Assembly (NCBI RefSeq): GCF_001984125.1
Contig: NZ_MTQL01000007.1
Location: forward strand, 1,302,001-1,366,000
Origin: Leifsonia sp. ALI-44-B
Lineage (GTDB): Bacteria; Actinomycetota; Actinomycetes; Actinomycetales; Microbacteriaceae
Direction: 5' to 3'
Length of the DNA: 64,000 bases
The translations under genes and the position numbers were made by a program. The first letter of the stretch is position 1. Every line of letters begins with the position of its first letter. Under the pieces are notes generated by a model. It was given only the letters and a program-made list of their open reading frames with translations, was not told the DNA's origin and ran no database searches. Below, in pieces: positions 31,493 to 39,400 of this stretch.

Positions 31493-32323
31493 ATGGCCCG
31501 AGAATCCACGATCGCCTCAGCGAAGCGCATCGTCACCGTGACGGTGACCGGTGTCAGCGACACGGGCTGCGTGCGCGAGATCAACGAAGACAGCTTCTTC
31601 GCCCAAGCCCCGATCTTCGCGGTCGCCGATGGCATGGGTGGGCATACGCGAGGAGACCTCGCGAGCCGGGCCGTCGTCGAATCGTTGGCTCACAGCATCC
31701 GCCCCGGTGTCGCCACCAGCCCCGAAGCCGTTTTCACCGCGCTGACGGCCGCCAACGCCCAGATCGCGTCGTGGTCCGAAGAGGTCGGCATTGCCGGCAC
31801 GACCGTCGCCGGGCTCGCCCTCGTCACCCTGTCCGCGCAAACAGACCTGCACTGGATGGCCTTCAACATCGGCGATTCCCGCGTCTACCTGCTCGACGAC
31901 GGCGAGTTCGAGCAGATCACGGTCGACCACTCCGCCGTGCAAGAGCTGCTCGATCAGGGTCGCATCACCTCAGACGAAGCCGAGCGGCATCCCGAACGCA
32001 ACGTCGTCACGCGAGCCGTGGGGGTCGATGCGGATGCCGATGCCGACGTCTGGCTGCTGCCCACGTCGGGTCAACAAACGTTCCTCATCTGTTCAGACGG
32101 CCTCACGCGCGAGGTTTCCGACGACAAGATCCGCTCCGTACTCGCCACCAACGCCGACGATCCGGCGGGCGAATTGCTGCGCCTGGCGATCGAGAACGGC
32201 GCCCGCGACAACGTGACCGTGCTGGTGGTGCGAGCGACGACGCTCGACCCCACGCCTCCGGGCCCGGGATATCATGAAAATCGGTCACTCGGTTATCTCG
32301 AGAAGACCCTTCCGAGGCTTTAG
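31493..32323 (+). CDS. PP2C-family Ser/Thr protein phosphatase
   Basis: A 276-residue cytoplasmic phosphatase. PPM/PP2C metal-binding motifs are complete: REINEDSFF, VADGMGGHTRG, NIGDSRVYLL, CSDGLTREVSDD and ARDNVTVLVV. Mg/Mn-dependent removal of phosphate from Ser/Thr is expected, opposing the kinase two genes downstream. A GTG directly ahead of the ATG (31490) could be the start instead; both follow GAGGGGG. There is no membrane helix. It is followed by the FHA gene after 8 bp, so they are co-transcribed. Confidence 0.92.
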   Translation: MARESTIASAKRIVTVTVTGVSDTGCVREINEDSFFAQAPIFAVADGMGGHTRGDLASRAVVESLAHSIRPGVATSPEAVFTALTAANAQIASWSEEVGIAGTTVAGLALVTLSAQTDLHWMAFNIGDSRVYLLDDGEFEQITVDHSAVQELLDQGRITSDEAERHPERNVVTRAVGVDADADADVWLLPTSGQQTFLICSDGLTREVSDDKIRSVLATNADDPAGELLRLAIENGARDNVTVLVVRATTLDPTPPGPGYHENRSLGYLEKTLPRL

Positions 32324-32331
32324 GGGACACG

Positions 32332-33849
32332 ATGACGGGGTATCTCTACACGCCCGGAGCGGCGGGCGACTGGTTGGTCGTCGCGGCGACCGGGCGACTG
32401 CTGTTGGCGCGCATCGACGGCGACGCCGCGCGCGCTGAACGCTGCCTGGCGGTGCTCGACGCGGGCACCTCGGTGTCGAATCTCGTCGACATCCTGTCGT
32501 CGCAGGGGCTCGAATCCACGGGGCCGTTCGCTCTGCTGTTCTGGGTCGACGGCGACATGGGCGGCAAGGGTCTCGGCGTGATCGTCCGAGGCACGCCCGA
32601 GGTCACCGTGCACAGCGACGGCGGCGACGTGCGCGTCGTGGCCGGCGGCTTCATGACGTGGAGCGAGCAGCTGGTCGACGGCGCGACGGGGTTCACGGTC
32701 GAGACGGGCGCCGCATCCGCTGGTTCCTCCGACGCTGCGAGTGACGCCCCGGCATCCCCTCTCGATCTGCCGTTCACCGGGGGTGCCGTCTGGGCGACGT
32801 CGGTGGCAACGGATGCCGCAGCCTCCGCGCTCTCGGGCGCTCGCGGGGCCGAAGCCGCCGCCCAGGCCGTGGCTCAGCTCACCGAGGTCGACGACGCCAT
32901 CGACGGCGCGACCGTCATCGTGCCGACGCGTGCGCGCCGCCGCGAGCAGGCCGCCGCGAACGCCGCGCCCGAGGCGAACACGGCTGCGACGTCGGCCTTA
33001 TCGACCTCAGCTGCGGAGAGCGCCGCAAGCCCGGCCGAGAGTGCCGCAAGCCCTGCTGAGAGTGACGCGAACCCGGCCGAGAGCGCCGACTCCGATGTGC
33101 CGGCCACCCCGGTCGAGGAGACCCGCGTCTTCCACACGACGACGGCGAGCTCGGCGGCCAACGCCACTAGCGCCGCCAGCCCTGCCGGCCCCGCCTCCGA
33201 CGCCGACAGCTACGACTACCTCTTCGGTGCCACCATCTTCCGGCCGGTCGGTCAGGCCGCCGTCGCCGAGGAGGACGAGGAGGACGGCGAAGCCTCGGGG
33301 TCCCCCGCCTCGGCAAGCGTCCCTGCATCCTCGACGGCCACCGCAGCGACGCCCACCGTCGCGTCGGGCGACCACGACGGCAGCACGGTGTTCTCGACCG
33401 ACATCCGTCAGGCCCGCGAGGAGAGCCGCGCCCGCGCCGGCGGCGACCAGGCGGGCGCATCCGCAGCATCCGCCCCCGCACCTGCCCTGGGCGACAGCGC
33501 CGACGCCCACCGCTTCGGTGGGTACGTGCTCGTGCTGCCCGACGGCCGCTCGCAAGAACTCAACGCGCCCGTCATCATCGGCCGCGCGCCGAGCGTCTCC
33601 AACGTTCCTGCCTCGGTTCTTCCGCACCTCATCACGCTCAGCGCCGACGACATCTCGCGCAACCACGTGCGCATCGCGGTCGAGGGCGGCACCGTCGTCG
33701 TCACCGACCTCCTGTCGTCGAACGGCACCCAGGTGATCCAGCCCGGCAAACCACCGCTCTCGTTGCGCGGCGGCGAACCGACGCCCGTCATCGTGGGCAC
33801 AGTGGTCGACCTCGGCAGCGGCATCACCCTGACGATTGCGGAGGCATAG
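32332..33849 (+). CDS. FHA-domain protein with long Ala/Ser linker
   Basis: A 505-residue protein. The N-terminal 120 residues form a compact domain not recognised (begins MTGYLYTPGAAGDWLVVAAT, with WVDGDMGGKGLGVIVRG). Residues about 130-390 are a disordered Ala/Ser/Glu/Pro linker with runs of ESAASPA repeats. The C terminus is an FHA domain (about 395-505): VIIGRAP, ISRNHVRI and SSNGTQV carry the phosphothreonine-binding Arg, Ser, His and Asn. It lies directly between the phosphatase and the kinase genes. Expected to bind phosphorylated partners in the same locus. Confidence 0.85.
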   Translation: MTGYLYTPGAAGDWLVVAATGRLLLARIDGDAARAERCLAVLDAGTSVSNLVDILSSQGLESTGPFALLFWVDGDMGGKGLGVIVRGTPEVTVHSDGGDVRVVAGGFMTWSEQLVDGATGFTVETGAASAGSSDAASDAPASPLDLPFTGGAVWATSVATDAAASALSGARGAEAAAQAVAQLTEVDDAIDGATVIVPTRARRREQAAANAAPEANTAATSALSTSAAESAASPAESAASPAESDANPAESADSDVPATPVEETRVFHTTTASSAANATSAASPAGPASDADSYDYLFGATIFRPVGQAAVAEEDEEDGEASGSPASASVPASSTATAATPTVASGDHDGSTVFSTDIRQAREESRARAGGDQAGASAASAPAPALGDSADAHRFGGYVLVLPDGRSQELNAPVIIGRAPSVSNVPASVLPHLITLSADDISRNHVRIAVEGGTVVVTDLLSSNGTQVIQPGKPPLSLRGGEPTPVIVGTVVDLGSGITLTIAEA

Positions 33850-35655
33850 GTGGCGCAACGTCCCGTCGCCGCCCCGCCGCGGCTCGCCGGCCTCACCTAT
33901 GACCGCGTGCTCGGTTCCGGCGGTTTCAGCGACGTCTACCTCTACCAGCAGGAGCTGCCCCGCCGCCTCGTGGCCGTGAAGGTTCTCGCGGCCGAGGAGA
34001 CGACCGACGAGTCCCGTCGCGCGTTCGTGGCCGAGGCCAACCTGATGGCGCAGCTGTCGGCACACCCCTACATCGTCACGATCTACAACGCCGCCGTGAC
34101 CGACGACGGCCGCCCCTACTTCGTCATGGAGTACTGCGCCGGCCCATCGCTCGCCGAGCAATACAAGCGAGCGAAGTTCAGTGTCGTCGACGCCCTCCGC
34201 ACGGGGGTGCGCGTGTCGAGCGCCGTCGCAACCGCTCACGCCGCCGGCATCCTGCACCGCGACATCAAGCCAGCCAACGTGCTCACGAATGCTTACGGAT
34301 GGCCCGCGCTCGCCGACTTCGGCATCTCCTCGGCCGTCGACACCGAGTTGCCGGCCCACGAGGCCGCCGACGCCGTGAACGCACCGCAGGGCGCCACGTC
34401 GACGGGCACGGTGGGCATGAGCATCCCGTGGTGCCCGCCCGAGCTCTTCGAGGAGCACCCGCAGCCGGATGTGCGCAGCGACGTCTTCTCACTCGCCGCC
34501 ACCCTGTACACGCTGCTCGCCGGCCACACACCGTTCGAGGTGCCCGGCAAGCCCAACGGCACGGTCGATCTGATCGGGCGCATCGAGCGCGGCACGATTA
34601 CGCCGCTCAACCGCACCGATGTTCCGCGATCGCTCGTCGCCGTGCTCAACAAGGGCATGGCCGTCGACCGGTCGCACCGCTACGCCACGGCCGTCGACTT
34701 CGCGCGCGCCCTGCAGCGGGTCGAGATGGAGCTGTCCTACTCGCCGACGCCCATCGACGTGCCCAACCTCATCGTCGAACAGCGGCCGGATGACTCGCAG
34801 CACGAGAACGGCGACGCCACCCGCATCCGCCAGGTCTCGACAATCGAGGCGCAGCCCGAGGATCGACCGCGCACGCCCGCGTCGGCGGCACCTACCGCCC
34901 CCGCGGCCCCGACACCTGCGCCCGCGGCCGACCCCACAGTCATCCGCGGCGTCACGCCGGTCGACGCTCAACCCACCTCGGCGGGCCCGGCGGCCGGTTC
35001 CGCATCGGGTTCACGAACGGCCGATCCGAAGCGCCCGCGCATCACGCCCGGCGACATGCCCGCGGCCCCCGCACCCGGCAGCCCGGGGGCAGCCGCAGCC
35101 GCACCCGCGCGCCCGCTCGGCGAGAACACCGTCCTGCGCCCGCGCGTCATCGCCGAGCCCGGCGCGGCCTCCGACGCCGATTCCGGCCGGGCCGCAGGCG
35201 GCACCGGCACCGGCACAGGCGGCGCCGACCCCGACGCGGCCCGCACCCCCCGCAAGCGCTGGCCCATCTGGGCCGCCGCCGGCACCGCGGTCGTCCTCGC
35301 CGCCGCCGTCACGGCAGCCATCGTCTTCGCCCCGCCCGCCCAGGGCCCGGCCAAACCCACGCCCGAGGCCTCGAGCGATATCGACACGGTCGGCATCCCG
35401 AGCCCCGTCGCGGGCGCCATCACGCCCAACGGCGACGCCACGGCGCTCACCTTCACGTGGTCGAACCCCGACGGCGAAGAGGGCGACCGCTACGTCTGGC
35501 AGCGCACCGACGGGCCCGCCACCGACCCCATCTCGACGCCCAACACCGAGGCCCTCATCGAGGGCGTCCAGCCCGGCCAGACGGTCTGCATCGAGGTCAG
35601 CATCAACCGCGGCGGAAAACTGTCGCTCGAACCCACGGAGATGTGTAGCCGATGA
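33850..35655 (+). CDS. Membrane Ser/Thr protein kinase (PknB-like)
   Basis: A 601-residue kinase with a GTG start immediately after the FHA stop. Gly-loop GSGGFSDV at 22-29, Lys44 (VAVKVL), catalytic HRDIKPAN at 136-143, DFG at 156-158, and VRSDVFSLAATLYTLLAG in the C lobe: all catalytic residues are present. After a long Pro/Ala linker comes a transmembrane helix (about 475-495) and a roughly 105-residue extracytoplasmic domain with FN3-like strands (LTFTWSNPDGEEGDRYVWQR), unlike PASTA domains of PknB. It may sense the envelope or the large Ig/FN3 protein. The stop overlaps the next start. Confidence 0.93.
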   Translation: MAQRPVAAPPRLAGLTYDRVLGSGGFSDVYLYQQELPRRLVAVKVLAAEETTDESRRAFVAEANLMAQLSAHPYIVTIYNAAVTDDGRPYFVMEYCAGPSLAEQYKRAKFSVVDALRTGVRVSSAVATAHAAGILHRDIKPANVLTNAYGWPALADFGISSAVDTELPAHEAADAVNAPQGATSTGTVGMSIPWCPPELFEEHPQPDVRSDVFSLAATLYTLLAGHTPFEVPGKPNGTVDLIGRIERGTITPLNRTDVPRSLVAVLNKGMAVDRSHRYATAVDFARALQRVEMELSYSPTPIDVPNLIVEQRPDDSQHENGDATRIRQVSTIEAQPEDRPRTPASAAPTAPAAPTPAPAADPTVIRGVTPVDAQPTSAGPAAGSASGSRTADPKRPRITPGDMPAAPAPGSPGAAAAAPARPLGENTVLRPRVIAEPGAASDADSGRAAGGTGTGTGGADPDAARTPRKRWPIWAAAGTAVVLAAAVTAAIVFAPPAQGPAKPTPEASSDIDTVGIPSPVAGAITPNGDATALTFTWSNPDGEEGDRYVWQRTDGPATDPISTPNTEALIEGVQPGQTVCIEVSINRGGKLSLEPTEMCSR

Positions 35656-36353
35656 AGCCGCCGCGTATCGAATTCGTGGGGGAGTGGTACGACCTCACGC
35701 CCGACCAGCCCTTCTTCGTCGGCCGCGAATCCGACCTCGTCATCGACGAGAACCCGTTCCTGCACCGCCGGTTCCTGTCGATCTCGAGCGAGAACGGCCT
35801 GTGGTGGCTGTCTAACGTGGGCAACCTGCTGTCGGCCACGGTCACCGACACCACCGGCCAGGTGCAGGCGTGGCTGGCCCCCGGCGCCCGCCTGCCCATC
35901 GTGTTCCCGCAACTCATGGTCATGTTCAGCGCCGGGTCGACCACGTATGAGTTCACCATCCACTCCGAAGCCGAGTTCTTCGGCACCTCGTCGCTCACGA
36001 CCATGCAGGCCGGCACGACGACGGTCGGTCCCGTGCATCTGACCACCTCGCAGCGGCTGCTCATCGTGGCGCTGGCCGAGAACGTGCTGCGCCAGACATC
36101 CCCGGGTCGTGGCGAGATCCCGGCCTCGTCAGAGGCGGCGGCGCGACTCGGATGGACGCAGACCGCGTTCAATCGCAAGCTCGACAACGTGTGCGACAAG
36201 CTTGATCGAATCGGCGTGCGCGGGCTGCGCGGAGGCCGCGGAAAACTGGCCACGGGCCGCCGCGCGCGCCTCGTCGAGTACGCGGTCTCGAGCCGCCTGG
36301 TCGACGCCGAAGACCTCGTGTTACTCGACCGGCCGCAGCAGGACAACCCCTGA
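35652..36353 (+). CDS. FHA-like domain fused to winged-helix-like C terminus
   Basis: A 233-residue soluble protein, coupled to the kinase by an ATGA overlap. The N-terminal 120 residues look FHA-like: FFVGRESDLVI and FLHRRFLSIS (G-R and S/H-R positions), with the Asn of NGLWWLSNVGN. Residues about 128-233 are helical with a helix-turn-helix-like segment (EAAARLGWTQTAFNRKLDNVCDKL) followed by a basic wing (GLRGGRGKLATGRRAR). Binding of a phospho-partner linked to DNA or protein binding is a plausible reading. The combination is uncommon, and the usual FHA Ser/His pair is changed, so phosphopeptide binding is uncertain. Confidence 0.7.
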   Translation: MKPPRIEFVGEWYDLTPDQPFFVGRESDLVIDENPFLHRRFLSISSENGLWWLSNVGNLLSATVTDTTGQVQAWLAPGARLPIVFPQLMVMFSAGSTTYEFTIHSEAEFFGTSSLTTMQAGTTTVGPVHLTTSQRLLIVALAENVLRQTSPGRGEIPASSEAAARLGWTQTAFNRKLDNVCDKLDRIGVRGLRGGRGKLATGRRARLVEYAVSSRLVDAEDLVLLDRPQQDNP

Positions 36354-36476
36354 TGCGGGGGCCAGAGAAGTGCGTGCTAACTTAAGTGAGCTGATGTGGC
36401 CTTTTCGGGTGTCATCACATTGGGCACACATGATTCGATACGCGAGTGAATATCTCCTTGGGCGGGGCGAACGAAT

Positions 36477-39400
36477 ATGGGCATGAAAACGTGGCTGCGC
36501 GGCCGTAAGGTCACCGCGTCGATCGTTGCCGTTTCGGTTCTCGTCGGCGTGCCCGTCACCGCCGCGATCATCCACCAGGGTTTCCCCGTCACCGACGTCG
36601 AGCTGCAGGCCAAAGACGTCTGGGTGACCAACGGTCAGAAGCTGCTCGCGGGCCGCCTCAACCGCCAGATCGAAGAGCTGGATGCCTCGGTCGCCACCGT
36701 CTCGAACGACATCGACGTGCTGCAGAACGGCGACAACGTGCTCATGCACGACCGCTCGGGAAGCACCGTCGAGCGCATCGACCCGGCCAACGTCACCCTT
36801 GTCGAACGCGCCGAACTGCCGCCGGCAGCATCCATCGCCCTCGGCGACACGCGCCTCTCGGTGCTCGACCCGTCGAACGGCGAACTCTGGATCACCGACA
36901 TCCAGAACGGCCTGAACTTCTCGATCACCGACACCAAATCCATCGCCAAACTCGGCCGGGATGCCCAGGCCACGGTCTCCTCAGAGGGCACGGTCTTCGC
37001 GGTCTCGCCCTCGAAGAAAAAGCTCTACACCTACAAGGCCGACGGCGGAGACCCCGTCGTCACCACCATCCCCGCCGTCAAGGACTTCCAACTCACGACG
37101 GCCGGCGAAGAGGCCGTGCTGCTCGACACCGACAAAAACCGAATCATCACGGGCGAGGGCAAGCCGCTCAAGCTGCCCGACACGGCCCTCAAGGTGCAGC
37201 AGCCGAGCGCCACGGCGGGCAACGTCATCGTCGCCACCGGCTCGACGCTCATCGACGTGCCCCTCGACGGCGGCGACACGCGCACTATCAAGGCCCGCAT
37301 CACCACGCCCGTGAGCGACCCCAAGGGTGTCTCGGCGCCCGTCAACCTCAACGGATGCATCCACGGGGCGTGGGCTGGCGCGAGCCGCTACATCGCCGCG
37401 TGTGACGCGAAGGTGACAGACGTTCAGGATGTCGAGCCGCTCTCCAAGGGAGCAAGCCTCGTCTTCCGCGTCAACCGCAACGTCATCGCGCTCAACAACA
37501 TCCAGTCGGGCGACGTCTGGCTCGTCGACTCGAACATGCGCCTCGTCAAGAACTGGGAAGAGGTCACCCCGCCCGAAGAGGACGAGGGTGAAGAGGGTGA
37601 CGAGAAGGCCTCCACGCAGTCGTTCGAAGACACCATCGCCGACCGCACCGAGCAGAACCGGCCGCCCCTCGCGCGCGACGACGAGTTCGGCGCGCGCCCC
37701 GGCAAATCGACCGTGCTGGGCGTGCTCGACAACGACACCGACCCCGACGGCGACGTGCTCGTCATCAACAACTACGACCCCATCCCGCCCGAGACGGGCA
37801 CGCTCGACACCGTCGACGGCGGGCGCGCGCTGCAGTTCACGCCCAACCCGAGCGCGGGCGCGGGCGCCACGGCCTCCTTCCGCTACTCGGTCTCGGACGG
37901 CCGGCCGGGTGGTGTCGCCGAGGCGAACGTCAACGTGAAACTCGTCGCGGCCGACCAGAACGCCGCCCCGATCACCAACCGCGAAGCCGCGACGACCGTC
38001 GAATCGGGCAAGAGCGTCACCTACAACGCGCTCACCGACTGGCGCGACCCCGACGGTGACGACATCTACCTGCAGCAGGCGGCCTCGGATGCCGGCGACC
38101 AGGTGCGTTTCTCGCCCGACGGCTACATCACGGTCACCCATACGTCGGGCGAGCTCGGCACGCGCGACATCAAGTTCGTCGTGAGCGACGGCACGGCCAG
38201 CGCCGAGGGCAAGTTCGTGCTCGACGTCAAGCCGCCGAACTCGCTCAACCCCGTCGGCACGCCCGACTACATCGAAACCTTCGTGGGCGAGCCCGCCGAC
38301 GTGTTCCCGCTCGAGAACGACGTCTCGCCCTCGGGTGAGAAGCTCGACCTGCTCGCCGCCGAGTCGATCACGGCCGGCCTGCAGACCTCGGTCAACCCGG
38401 ATGACGACAGCATCCGCGTTCTCTCGGGCGCCCCGGGTGCCTTCTACATCAAGTACACGGTCGGCGCCGCGGGCAAGTCGAGCCCCGGAATCATCCGCGT
38501 GCAGGTCAACGAGAAGCCGGCCCAGGCGCAGAAGCCCATCGCCGTGCGCGACATCGGCTATCTGCGGCCGAATGAGCCCACCTCGATCAACGTGCTCACG
38601 AACGACGTCTCGGCCTCGGGCAATGTGCTCGCCGTGCGGTCGGTCGACGTGCCCGACGAGGTCGCCGCGCAGCTGTCCGTCGAGGTGCTGAATCTGCAGG
38701 TCATCCGCGTCACCACCTCGGCCGCTGTCACGGGTCAGCTCCAGTTCAGCTACACGGTTTCGGATGGCACACAAGACGCCGTCACGACCGTCACCGTGGT
38801 GCCCATCCCGCCGCTCCAGAAGCACCAGGCGCCCATCCCCGCCGACGACCAGATCACGGTGCGCGCGGGTGACATCGTCTCGGTGCCCGTGCTCGACAAC
38901 GACGTGCACCCCGACAACACCGTCATGAAGGTCGCGCCCGATCTGCAGCAGGCGCCGAGCGCGGGCCTCGCGTTCGTCGCCGACAACAAGGTTCGTTACC
39001 AGGCGCCAGCCGAAGCGGGCACCTACACCGCCCAATACAAGGTGACCGACGAGTTCCAGCAGACGGCCGTCGCGACGGTTACATTCACGGTCGTCGCGCC
39101 CGACGAGAAGAACAACTCCCAGCCCTCGCCGCGCACGCTCAACGCGCGCGTCTTCAGCGGCGCCACGGTGACGATCAACATCCCACTCGACGGTCTCGAC
39201 CCCGACGGCGACTCGGTCGTCTACGACGGGCTCACCAACCCGCCCACCCTCGGCACGGTCATCGACTCCACGTCGACGAGCATCACGTACCGTTCGTTCG
39301 AGAACACCAGCGGAACCGACACCTTCTCCTACACGGTGAAAGACACGTACGGCGCAACCGCCGAGGGAACGGTCAACATCGGCGTCATCGCGCGCCCCGC

